A DNA stretch of 64,000 bases, taken from contig CM063258.1 of NCBI GenBank assembly GCA_032158295.1, positions 14,049,703 through 14,113,702 on the forward strand, given 5' to 3'. Position numbers and translations under genes: made by a program. The stretch is from Pycnopodia helianthoides (taxonomy: Eukaryota > Echinodermata > Asteroidea > Forcipulatida > Asteriidae). The notes beneath the pieces were generated by a model, which did not search any database, was not told the DNA's origin, and saw only the letters and a list, made by a program, of their open reading frames with translations. Within the stretch, counting starts at the first letter, position 1; each line of letters starts with the position of its first letter. This document shows, piece by piece, positions 57,701 to 64,000 of this stretch.

Positions 57701-58814
57701 AACTCCATTGGTTGTCGAAGTTGCGAGATAATAATGGAAGAAAAAACACCCTTGTCACACGAAGTTGTGTGCTTTCAGATGCTTGATTTCGAGACCTCAC
57801 GCGTGAGGTCTCAAAATCAATTCAAATATTTACTTCTTTCTCAAAACTACCTTACTTTGGAGGGAGCCGTTTCTCACAATGTTTTATACTATCAACAGCT
57901 CTTCATTGCTCGTTACCAAGTAAGTTTTTATGCTAACAATTATTTTGAGTAATTACCAATAGTGTCCAGTGCCTTTAAGCAAAGAGAACTTATATTTCAG
58001 TTTGCTTACTGTTTTGACTTTGTCCAGTTCTGCTTCTAACTCTTCACTGTGTGATTTCTGGGATCTAAGCTCACTTTGCAGTTGGTCGACAGACTTGCTG
58101 AGTTGATGGTGATTGGTGGATAATGCCTCTTTGTTTTCCAGAAGCTAAATATATATAAAAAAATCACAAACGTTTTTCAAGCTGTAAATCCCTACAAGTA
58201 AGAATTTTTCAATGTTTGGTGTAGACTCAAAGTTGTTCGGTATTAAATAAATATTAATTTATTTGAAATTACATTGCAACAATCTCAAAGAAATAATCGA
58301 AAACATTAACTGATCAACAATTCTTCAATAATTTATTTCAAAACTAAATGTATGTTATGATCAATATTGACAATGTTTTAACTTAGAGATACAAAAACTT
58401 AGCAAGGTATAAAAAGACTTAACTATGATGTATTCCTGCAAGTTTTTGAAAACAATTTTTCCTTTTTTGCTGTCTGTCATGATAGCTTACATTTTCTATC
58501 TGCTGCTGCATCTCTTGGCAATGTTGTACATGGAGCTCCTTCACTGTGGATAATGCATCGTTGGTCTGTTCAAACTCCTCTGTCTTCCTCTCTAAGACAT
58601 TCTAAAGAATATTGATCACTATTAATTAATCAGTCAATCAATCGATCAGTTAATCAATCAATCAGTAAATCAATCAATCAATCATGAATCAATCAATCAC
58701 ACAATCAATCAATCAATGCATAAATCAATTAATCAATCAATCAACCAGTCAATCATCAACCAATCTATCAATCAGTCAGTAAATCAATCAATCAATCATG
58801 AATCAATCAATCAC

Positions 58815-58854
<40 letters not shown>

Positions 58855-61800
58855 CCAGTCAATCATCAACCAATCTATCAATCAGTCAGTCAGTCAATCA
58901 ATCAATCATCTACCAATCAATCATCAATCAATCAATCATCAATTAATCATTCATTCTATCAATCAATCAACCAATCAATCAGTCAGTCAATCAATGCATA
59001 AATTGTTTATTCAATCAATCAATAACACTTCTACTTGGTCATTGTTTGCTCCGATATAGAACTGATACCGACACTCAATCATGAGATACATACAGGGTTC
59101 TGCTCAGGATTTCTTTAGTGGAGGAAAAATGTTTCCCTGGAAACTATTTCGAGATGGTAAATCATATAAATAGACTCAAATTAAAGAAGTATTCAAAATT
59201 AATGGCTTCGGAAACCATTTTTACCTGTAAATACCCAATTTGCCATTTCATTGAAAACCTTTGAAAGGAAATTGTAAGTGTAATTAAAAAATTTGAAAGT
59301 GTGTGGTGGTCAGAAACAGAAAATTCTGCCAGTGGTGGTTGGGGAATCCTGAGTGCCGGGCGGGTTTGCCGGCACCGACCACTGTGGGCAGAACCCTGTA
59401 CATATACCCCGACCGGAACCTTCTGCTATTGGTGATAACCTCACCACCATCAGAAACGCTTTCCCAATTGCAATATGCATCTTGGAAGCCTCTTCTGCCG
59501 AGAGACTATATGCAGAGACGTCAACACACCAACATCTTAAAGGCAAACCGATGATGAAACAATTGAACTGTACAGCTTTGTACGTGCAGCGCACATGACT
59601 GGAAAATTAGCAACCTGCTTATCGACCGCTAAATGTTTAACATGTCATGAACCAACAAAACGTTAACAAACTGGCCACAGCCATTTTCTCAGGGTCGAGT
59701 TGACATGACAATGATTCGACTAGAGTCATTTAAACTACAATGCACATGCGCTACATACGTCACGAACCAACCATTAGTCAAAGCATTGGTCCTCGATCAA
59801 ACTTGCTCTAAAATTGTTGACGGATTATTTCAACCAAATAAAGATCTAGTTTGTCTGTACCTGTAACTCCCTATGCTGTGAGGTCTTCTCAGCAAGTTGG
59901 TGTTCTAGATCAGCCTGCTTGGAGGTAGCTTCCTCAACGGATGCAGTCTTCTTAGCGAGATGTTCCTCAAGATGAGCTATTAAGCCATTCTCCTTCTCAA
60001 GCTAACATTTTTTTCATAGAATATAATAATAACAAAACACAGTTTTTTTTTACAGTGCTCCATCTAAGGGCGTCTGAAAGCACTCACTGTTTTGCAACAG
60101 GTACACAGAGCTAGGTTTTAATTATGAGACCACTTATATAGCGCTCAGTTGCAAAAGTACACAAGGTACCATGGTGCCATCTGCAGCCAACCATGCCAGC
60201 CCTATTTCTTAGTGATAATTGTACTTGGTTCTTCAACCACTTCATGTCGGATGATGTGTAACTGCCAAAGTTTTCTAAACTGGCTTAGGGCTGACGGTTT
60301 TTGAATTGCCCGGGACAATTTTGTAGAGCCCTCAATTGTTTGCAGTCAGTTGGACGGCTGGTGTGAACATCCACCCAGACAATCCATTGAGTAGTATGTA
60401 CAGGCATGCACCTATCGTGCTGCGCTTCATTTCATCCCGCACAAAGAGAGACAGATGGTACTGGAAATCATGTTTGTAATCTCCCCTTTCCCAGGGGTTA
60501 ATGTGTCATCCCTGATTTCAGACGTTTGTACTTTAGTTATAAATACAAATGTAGCATACAAGAATGGACTGGCTGCCTTCGTTGTTTATCATTGTATTCG
60601 GCACAAATGGAGGAAAGTCCGAACGTTCTGAGATTCCAGCAATCCATGGAGGATTAATAGGCTGTGGCGCATGGCCAAGCCTTGCGATTCACGGTGAACG
60701 CACACTCACATTTTCTCTTATGGGAACAACAAGTTGCTGGGTTTATTATGAGAAGCTTTTGTTGTCTTTCCTTTGACAAATCAGGGTTTGCTGGAAACCA
60801 CAGAGTGCCAGCCAGACATCAACGGCACTGCCTGATACACTAAACAGATGGCTGGAATGACTCCACTTTATCAGAGGGTTGGATGTGTGTGGGCTGTGTT
60901 GACTCTCACGCTAAGCCATGCATGATTATGTGGCAGATTTTGTATGCTGGGTATGGTTTTAAAAAAAATCCCAGCCCATTAAAAACAAAAACAACCCTTG
61001 GCGCTGACCTCCCCCCTCTTCGATATGTGGAATGGTCCAGTCTAGGATATCAAGAACGTTCAAGTCACTGTGGGCTTTGCAACTGGGGAATACAATGAAA
61101 TGCATAACTTGTGACTCCTGTAGGAGTACACGGGGCTCAGGACAGGGATTTTAATGAATACCAGTGAAGATAATAATATTGCCCTTACCTCTGACTTGAG
61201 GGTGGACACCTGTTTCTCTTTCTTCTCAATCTCATCGTGGAGTACCTTCAGCTGGGTGTTGTAGTGGTCGAGTTGGGACTCCACGGCCGTACTGTGAGCC
61301 TCCTGCTCAGTCAAGCGCTCCTGCAAGCGCACAAGGTTACCTGCGTGCCTGGTTCTCTCCTCTTCAAGTCGACCGATGATGCTGCTTAGCTCCTGGGCCT
61401 TGCGGTCGCCTGGTTGTTCATGGTGCGAGAGAGGGAAAAATTAGTCCTTGATGTTTGCTTTGAGTGTCATGACCAAAGTCTACTGTCCAGAAATCAAGGC
61501 CTTTTTGTTGAAATTGAGACTTGTAACCGAGTTGTCATATTAGTGGCTTGAATTCTGACCTTAGAGGTCATCACATTGCTGCTGTTATGCAGCAAGACAA
61601 CAATTTGCTTCCCTTCACCCAGGAACACAATTCAGGACATGTGAAGGTTTACGATCTAAAGTGTCTGACTTAAGACATCCACAATCGACCCTGCTGGTTG
61701 ATATTAAAGCAAGAAACAATCGTTTGCTTTCCTTCACACAGGAGTATTAATAAAGTCCTACAATGCCTAGGATGTATAGTGTCCGAGATACACCCAGTTT

Positions 61801-63728
61801 TCATTGCTTCCTGCATGATTCCAGCAAGACACGTAACAATATGTTGCTTCCCTTCATACAGGAGTATAAATGGGGAATCTGCAAGAAGGTGCTGCGGCGC
61901 AATCAGCAGCCACGGCCAGAAAAACCGGAGCAAACTCCTTCTCTTAGCAATAAGTGTAACTGGGTTCTTTTACTTGCATTACACAACACAATGTACAGCA
62001 TCACATCCCATCCAAAGGATGGAGCAATAATGGTCAAGTGTCTTACTTAATGACACAAGTGTCAAGAACCCACACTCTGCTGATCAGAACAACGGAGCTT
62101 GAGTCCAATACGCTCGACTGCTCAGCCATGACACGCCATTTTAATGATTACTACTACATTGAACAACAATTTACTTTCCTTTACCCAGGAGTACAAATAG
62201 AGTCCTCATTTCGTTTAATTTATTCTGGTTGTGAGGCCAAGGACTCTTGGAAAAGCGAAATCAATCACTATACTAGCCAAGAACCCCACGGACAGAAGAC
62301 AAAGAAGGATTTTTCAGTTTTAGATTCACTTGCTGCTTCATCATAATTGCTGCTTGGTACTGTATGCTCACCTATTTTGTTTTTCTCGACGAGGGCCGTG
62401 AACTCTGACCTCAGACCATCCATTGTACCGCTGCTTGATAACGACACACCGGCCGTGTCGCGCTGCCGAGCTGCTTGTAATCTGTGATTCTCGGCTTCCT
62501 TCATTGCCAACTTCATCCTATAATACGACAAAAACAAATTATGTTAATTTTTCATTGAAGATTGTAAACAGGATTGGTTAACCGCTTAGCGCCGGGGTTT
62601 CCTAAATTTTGCCCTGGGATGGGATTTTTCGTACCTGGCGGAATCCAATTTGTTTATCAATGTCACAAGGAAACCCTGACTAAACAAAGTAAAGACAACA
62701 AGTCTTCTCATAAAATACACTGGGGTTTGTTTTTCCTCTTTTGGGAAAGTATGAGATGCGGTCACAGTGAATCGCAAAACCTTGGCCATAAGCCACGGCC
62801 GATAATCTGCCATGGTATGCTGGAATCTTAAGACCACTCAGACTTGCCCCCATTGAGCCAAATACAATGATAAACAATGGTGGCAGCCTATCGATCTCTC
62901 ATAATCCTTGTTTGTACAACAAAAGGAAGAAGGTTTGAAGGTTTGGAATTGGGATTACACAATAACACCAAAAAAGGAAGATTTCGAGCATGAATTTCAG
63001 TACCCTTTGCCCCTCTTTGTATGTGGGAAACAAAGCATTGTTTGGTGAGTGCATGCACTGTGCATGCTACACAATCAATGGAATGTCCACGCATGTTAAC
63101 CTTCCGGTTTTCCGAATGTAAACAAAATCAGGTGAACACATTCGATTTGAGGGGTTATTGTAACAACTATTGTTCATCAGGTTGGCTCAGTGTTTTTTTC
63201 GCTGCCTTTCACCTCTGTGGGCCCCGGTTCAGATCCTGCCTCAGACCAGAGCCTTGCATGTGGATCGGGTTTTCAGTCCCTACCTAATTGCATGGGTTTT
63301 CCCAATTTGGGGTTTTCCTCCCACATCTAAAACTGAACGTTCGTCTTGTTTCCTATTCATCCTGTTATTAGCGCTTGCGCTGTTGGATGTGTAACAAAGT
63401 AATACAAATATTTTTAAAATACAATCATCTTAAAGAAAGCAGAATTAATCATTAAAAAAGTCAGTATAGAATTGTTTTAGTTTAGAACAAACCTCAACTC
63501 TGCAACGAGGGCTCGGTTGCTTCCCCCGCCTACTAACCCTCCCAGCTCCAACTCATCGTTCCAGCTGCTGTCGTAAGTCTGATCGGCAGAGAGGGTGGTC
63601 CGTGTAGGGCTGGCGTTTCTGTGTCCCGTGTGCCCGATGAGGCCGGGGTCTGATGCCGGGCTGCTTGTCCGGACGGGACGGGGAATGTCGTAGCCGCCGT
63701 GTATGAGGGCGGAGTCTCCAGAGTTTCT
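39631..63728 (-). CDS. CCDC18: CCDC18, coiled-coil domain-containing protein 18 (C-terminal ~1,290 codons; 5' end off window)
   Basis: Twenty exons align end to end with vertebrate CCDC18 from its mid region (human ISELRIKLAIKEAE region; here VAELRMKLAMKEAENHRLQA) to the C-terminus. Diagnostic matches include LEAALLICKEEL, RQQMLQQ, EMDEALKSSQRELHQRASQ, LRLAREQMQRHHVELTEARR, EVIEAANEA, ARISGYERA and NFESFQGMLAIVNHQM. Phases agree at every junction from 63493 down to 43252. Nearly all is heptad-repeat coiled coil; the last large exon is Ser/Pro-rich and disordered. Human CCDC18 is little studied and has been reported at centriolar satellites. Two frame breaks affect the last three exons, so the true C-terminus is uncertain. 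Confidence 0.93.
39910..40018 (-). CDS. CCDC18: CCDC18 candidate exon s
   Basis: Acceptor TTGCACAG, donor GTAAGA. In the phase delivered by the shifted frame of the previous exon it reads FGTSPQSLPLKKRLASQRAK and TETPLKPED; the unshifted phase stops after nine codons. I recall no counterpart in human CCDC18. Confidence 0.7.
40060..41620. repeat. AT-rich satellite with CCCTAA-plus-ATATCAT unit
   Basis: About 1.5 kb of irregular ~18-21-bp units like AAAACCCTAAGATATCAT, with a more regular core (AATCCTAAAGATATCATAC) at 40975-41200. Fills most of the candidate intron between exons s and r. Confidence 0.9.
41640..42397. other. CCDC18 intron, unassigned part
   Basis: No exon or recognised repeat; the 42111-42380 ORF has no family resemblance. 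Confidence 0.35.
42398..43252 (-). CDS. CCDC18: CCDC18 exon r (large, disordered, with a probable frame break)
   Basis: Starts EAEVARLNARISGYERA, ending the coiled coil, then a Ser/Pro/His-rich region with LRRSTSDLYLAS and NFESFQGMLAIVNHQM, matching the human C-terminus. After SELTLNLSELQE a (GGA) run switches which frame looks coding. Unchanged, the frame runs to TAA at 42377-42379 if the donor at 42397 is ignored. One frame over it reads KSEEIQTWLEDVLRTTREPT and splices in phase into the next exon. Confidence 0.88.
43260..43790. other. CCDC18 intron, unassigned part
   Basis: Nothing recognised. Confidence 0.35.
43800..44455 (-). mobile_element. Penelope-like repeat containing a large palindrome
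   Basis: 43800-44105 is the inverse of 28710-28985, ending GGTCTCAACGTTTCGACTAG; 44410-44442 holds CTAGTCATCGTCAGG, the complement of the CTGACGA motif. The palindrome (44114-44386) sits between them. Confidence 0.65.
44114..44386. repeat. Near-perfect ~270-bp palindrome
   Basis: Centre CTCGTCGACGAG (44251-44262). Arms of about 130-140 nt carry GAAGAGCCGGTTTGGTCTCG and its complement; the left arm has ~13 extra bases near the centre. Both arms contain the CGAAACGTCGAGACC signature. Confidence 0.95.
44461..44720. mobile_element. Fold-back element with GCGCTAAACGTCGC ends
   Basis: AGGCCTGCGCTAAACGTCGC and complement at the ends, an internal third copy at 44627-44641, and a central hairpin CCGTGTAGCACGGCA / TGCCGTGCTACACGG. 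Confidence 0.9.
45233..45619 (+). mobile_element. TTAA MITE, family B copy 4
   Basis: Left end slightly mutated; right end TGTCCAGTGCCTTTAA; 37 bp from CCDC18 exon q donor. Confidence 0.88.
45657..45869 (-). CDS. CCDC18: CCDC18 exon q
   Basis: 71 codons, LTQLRDSHSALLTSKNQLEA to EVIEAANEAIVIK; EVIEAANEA is identical to vertebrates. Phase 0 both sides. Confidence 0.95.
46210..46586. mobile_element. TTAA MITE, family C
   Basis: TTAAAGGCACAGTACACGTT to AACGTGTACTGTGCCTTTAA, 377 bp; related at the ends only to families B and D. Confidence 0.92.
46639..46827 (-). CDS. CCDC18: CCDC18 exon p
   Basis: 63 codons, DQLARELEDTLKLCHSKDED to LDEKERE, aligned with vertebrate LSSELEDMKQLSKEKDAH. Phase 0 both sides. 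Confidence 0.94.
47045..47197 (-). CDS. CCDC18: CCDC18 exon o
   Basis: 51 codons, RVEDLMRQSSNYREDELAQG to LAQVQREK, with LRLAREQMQRHHVELTEARR nearly as in vertebrates. Phase 0 both sides. Confidence 0.95.
47254..47595. mobile_element. TTAA MITE, family D copy 2
   Basis: TTAAAGGGTGTGTACATTAT to ATGTTGTACATGTGCTTTAA. Confidence 0.85.
47611..47968 (+). mobile_element. tRNA-headed SINE, full length
   Basis: GTGTCGTGGCCGAGCGGTTT head to (TTATTG)n tail, same family as 36453; it ends 50 bp before exon n. Confidence 0.9.
48019..48162 (-). CDS. CCDC18: CCDC18 exon n
   Basis: 48 codons, MSELDDRCQEQQETLKERAL to TMEVTQLQQ, Gln-rich coiled coil, phase 0 both sides. Confidence 0.93.
48400..48890 (-). 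mobile_element. CACTTCACGTCGG-family fragment
   Basis: Shares CCCCCGATTCCAGACCTTTG and AGAATGCACTGGCTGCCACC with 60540-60600. Confidence 0.65.
49130..49246 (-). CDS. CCDC18: CCDC18 exon m
   Basis: 39 codons, VSQLDMVVKEHQSESEQKVL to KQCSRQ, matching vertebrate VTHLDMTIREHRGEMEQK. Phase 0 both sides. Confidence 0.93.
49832..49931 (-). CDS. CCDC18: CCDC18 exon l
   Basis: RSQDESRSRSQDIVEMDEAL to HQRASQ; EMDEALKSSQRELHQRASQ matches vertebrate EMDQALKERNWELKQRAAQ. Phase 2 in, 0 out. Confidence 0.94.
50060..50660 (+). repeat. GACAATGA-type low-complexity tract
   Basis: Irregular repeats of ATGACAATGACAATG and GGATAAAGGG; long minus-strand ORFs over it are compositional. Confidence 0.9.
50690..52331 (-). 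repeat. 1.6-kb minisatellite abutting the CCDC18 exon k donor
   Basis: About 18-20 units of 76-115 bp with AAGACAACAAGAGGTTTTCA, CACCATCTCACACTAAAG and GATGGATGACAATGATGATG. The last unit runs into the donor itself (CTGACACTCAC at 52321-52331). Confidence 0.95.
52332..52545 (-). CDS. CCDC18: CCDC18 exon k
   Basis: VTDLEKSLAEARQDNKQHGE to RMQELNDEL; Gln/Arg-rich coiled coil. A TTAA element ends four bases from its acceptor AG and a 1.6-kb minisatellite starts at its donor, so the exon is an island between repeats. Confidence 0.94.
52551..52944. mobile_element. TTAA MITE, family D copy 4, touching the exon k acceptor
   Basis: TTAAACGTATTATACAGGAT at left and ATCCTGTATAATACCTTTAA at right. A partial tandem copy of its right half follows at 52945-53110. 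Confidence 0.87.
53165..53300 (+). repeat. GGGGAA-rich purine tract
   Basis: Continuous G/A tract with many GGGG runs; G-quadruplex or triplex potential; pyrimidine-rich in the CCDC18 pre-mRNA. Confidence 0.95.
53326..53489 (-). CDS. CCDC18: CCDC18 exon j
   Basis: QTRSELAEASTRSADLERQL to REAKLQLEHKTEK, aligned with vertebrate SQLDMILDQTKTELEKK. Phases 2 in, 1 out. A purine-rich G tract follows the donor. Confidence 0.92.
53927..54069 (-). CDS. CCDC18: CCDC18 exon i
   Basis: VSHLEKGLNHITTEAEKDAA to TTQLTEITTTL, coiled coil; ends two bases into a Ser codon. Aligns with vertebrate VSKLEQELQ onwards. Confidence 0.92.
54095..54520 (-). mobile_element. LINE 3' fragment
   Basis: Minus strand reads SLRELHWLPIKERLHFKLAP and YKCLNKTTPRYLSNLLSYYT, then a degraded tail; clear CR1/L2-like reverse-transcriptase end. 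It ends about 25 bp from exon i. Confidence 0.87.
54908..55250. mobile_element. TTAA MITE, family D copy 1
   Basis: TTAAAGGCCCTGTACACTAT to AAGTGTACAATACCTTTAA. Confidence 0.88.
55302..55469 (-). CDS. CCDC18: CCDC18 exon h
   Basis: 56 codons, MKKLEKQLKQAKEERETVAD to KEGQLEHQ, including RQQMLQQSASRMAELED (vertebrate QQQMLQQETIRNGELED). Internal despite starting ATG: the acceptor TTTACAG and phase show it. Confidence 0.94.
55685..56377. mobile_element. Cluster of GGCCCAATTTCAT-family foldbacks
   Basis: Complete copies near 55685-55880 and 56177-56377 flank a more diverged one at 55905-56170; each has inverted GGGCCCAATTTCATR ends. Confidence 0.8.
56641..56835 (-). CDS. CCDC18: CCDC18 exon g
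   Basis: 65 codons, ELEGQDREHRESKETLEVRA to DLHSKKTE, including LEAALLICKEEL (vertebrate LDSALEICKEEL). Its first 16 codons and acceptor are duplicated in the intron upstream at about 56970-57050. Confidence 0.94.
56880..57415. repeat. Three-copy tandem duplication including part of CCDC18 exon g
   Basis: ACTTACAAAGCGCCCCTTAA-type blocks at 56920, 57075 and 57255; GGCTCATCAGG-CGGTATTTATATCTGG twice. 56970-57050 copies exon g's acceptor and 16 codons, then meets TAA. Confidence 0.85.
57395..57600 (-). mobile_element. tRNA-headed SINE, truncated
   Basis: AGTCGAGCTG-like A box complement and GGATTCAAATCCC B box complement at 57527-57543; body at left. Confidence 0.7.
57604..57978 (+). mobile_element. 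TTAA MITE, family B copy 5
   Basis: TTAAAGACACTGGACACCTT to TGTCCAGTGCCTTTAA; one internal deletion near 57830. Confidence 0.9.
58010..58144 (-). CDS. CCDC18: CCDC18 exon f
   Basis: 45 codons, LLENKEALSTNHHQLSKSVD to EELEAELDKVKT, coiled coil, phase 0 both sides. A TTAA element lies 31 bp past the donor. Confidence 0.9.
58491..58601 (-). CDS. CCDC18: CCDC18 exon e
   Basis: 37 codons, NVLERKTEEFEQTNDALSTV to EMQQQIEN; the HVQHCQEMQQQIE part aligns with vertebrate HLEQHKEMEKQIE. Phase 0 both sides; a TCAA tetranucleotide array begins about 20 bp upstream. Confidence 0.91.
58622..59035 (+). repeat. AATC/TCAA tetranucleotide array
   Basis: About 400 bp of ATCAATCAATC with CAGT interruptions, including an internally duplicated ~120-bp block; starts 21 bp from exon e. 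Confidence 0.97.
59040..59860. other. CCDC18 intron, unassigned part
   Basis: 59297-59400 has a GTGGTGG...CCGGGCGGGTTTGCCGGCAC segment; no exon or recognised repeat. Confidence 0.35.
59861..60001 (-). CDS. CCDC18: CCDC18 exon d
   Basis: 47 codons from LEKENGLIAHLEEHLAKKTA to EKTSQHRELQ, coiled coil, phase 0 on both sides. Acceptor GTTAG, donor GTACAG. Confidence 0.9.
60232..60850. mobile_element. CACTTCACGTCGG-family element
   Basis: AACCACTTCATGTCGGATGA at left; interior as 38021-38688 and 48400-48890; right end unclear. Confidence 0.7.
61189..61409 (-). CDS. CCDC18: CCDC18 exon c
   Basis: Encodes GDRKAQELSSIIGRLEEERT through EIEKKEKQVSTLKSE, continuous coiled coil; donor GTAAGG, phase 0 out. 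Confidence 0.93.
61885..62135 (-). mobile_element. tRNA-headed SINE
   Basis: Head at right (GCTCAGCCATGACACGCC), body ACTGGGTTCTTTTAC-TGCATTACACAACAC, truncated. Confidence 0.82.
62215..62335 (+). mobile_element. Dispersed repeat fragment (as 20900-21190)
   Basis: ATTCTGGTTGTGAGGCCAAG and ATCACTATACTAGCCAAGAA shared with the copy beside XPR1 exon 8; ends at the exon b side of the intron. Confidence 0.65.
62372..62517 (-). CDS. CCDC18: CCDC18 exon b
   Basis: Encodes MKLAMKEAENHRLQAARQRD, a Ser-rich insert, and SEFTALVEKNKI; KLAMKEAE is a CCDC18 hallmark. Acceptor TTATAG, donor GTGAGC, phases fit both neighbours. Confidence 0.93.
62578..63110 (+). mobile_element. CACTTCACGTCGG-family element, diverged
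   Basis: TTAACCGCTTAGCGCCGGGG at left; interior CGGCCGATAATCTGCCATGG and TGGAATTGGGATTACACAAT as in the copy at 12603. Confidence 0.7.
63493..63728 (-). CDS. CCDC18: CCDC18 exon a (first visible)
   Basis: Acceptor TTCCAG shows this is internal, so earlier exons lie off the right edge. Encodes a disordered RNSGDSALIHGGYDIPRPVR stretch then GSNRALVAELR, matching vertebrate CCDC18 where coiled coil resumes. Ends two bases into an Arg codon. Confidence 0.88.
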
Positions 63729-63729
63729 C

Positions 63730-64000
63730 TGGAACACGAAAAATACCCCAAAAAATTTACATCAAAAACATTCTGAACAAAAATTAACCTTTAGTTGGGA
63801 GACTTTCAAGACACTAAGGGATCTTGTCAAAACTAGTCCAGGACAACCAGCAGAAAAGTAACATCCGGGAAAAGGTTTTTTACCCGCTGTTATAATTCAC
63901 CTTGTTTGAAATTGGGTGTCGGAGAAAACATGGGAGAAGTCCACAGTGCCAGGGGTTACATTTGTTTACAAACCACAGAGACTTAGATCGCTATCTACTG
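63730..64000. other. CCDC18 intron, right edge
   Basis: No exon with a compatible phase is visible; upstream CCDC18 exons must lie beyond the window. Confidence 0.4.

Noticed and set aside
58716..59001. INQS-repeat proteins
   Set aside because: Translation of the AATC tetranucleotide array.
63880..63942. Possible CCDC18 first exon (ATG TTT TCT CCG... then GTGAAT)
   Set aside because: Its donor phase does not fit the exon at 63493-63728, and vertebrate CCDC18 has several hundred residues before this point.
1..64000. A new multi-gene biological system
   Set aside because: The only conserved coding sequence belongs to SMG7, XPR1 and CCDC18; the remaining structure is explained by transposons and tandem repeats.

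Overview
This is animal nuclear DNA. It holds spliced genes with GT/AG introns, AT-rich introns packed with short inverted-repeat transposons and tRNA-derived SINEs, and no prokaryotic signals. The protein similarities and repeat style suggest an invertebrate deuterostome. One abundant repeat (TIR starting AGGCACTGGACACC) resembles sequences I associate with sea stars, so an echinoderm, probably an asteroid, is my best guess; that is recognition from memory, not a search.

Three genes are readable. (1) Left edge, minus strand: the 5' end of SMG7, a nonsense-mediated-decay factor (exons at 6576-6598, 2448-2479 and 1308-1477; the rest lies off the left edge). (2) 7328-30172, plus strand: a complete 15-exon XPR1, the SPX-EXS phosphate exporter, with exon phases that agree everywhere except in exons 11-12. 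(3) 39631-63728, minus strand: the last 20 exons of CCDC18, a long coiled-coil protein; its N-terminal exons lie off the right edge. SMG7 and XPR1 are head to head, about 730 bp between start codons, and probably share a promoter. XPR1 and CCDC18 converge, with about 9.5 kb of repeat-rich intergenic DNA between them. I see no functional link between the three proteins. SMG7 and XPR1 also lie near each other in human (1q25), so part of the neighbourhood may be ancient.

Most remaining sequence is mobile or tandem-repeat DNA. At least eight families of short elements begin and end with TTAA (piggyBac-like target choice); one insertion can be matched to an uninterrupted copy of its host SINE in this same window. 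There are also class-II-tRNA-headed SINEs, 3' fragments of LINEs, Penelope-like termini with a hammerhead-ribozyme-like motif, fold-back elements, a 270-bp near-perfect palindrome, and several minisatellites. Some tandem arrays touch splice sites or copy exon ends (XPR1 exon 14; CCDC18 56641-56835 and 52332-52545).

Several single-base frame breaks occur in otherwise conserved exons (XPR1 exons 11 and 12; CCDC18 exons at 42398-43252 and 39631-40018). Two XPR1 breaks sit in homopolymers and the first CCDC18 break in a short purine repeat, so assembly error is the simplest explanation, but they change the predicted C-terminus of CCDC18. I found no convincing new gene system; the most noteworthy items are the frame breaks, the SMG7 upstream ORF, the splice-site-linked tandem arrays and the TTAA element set.
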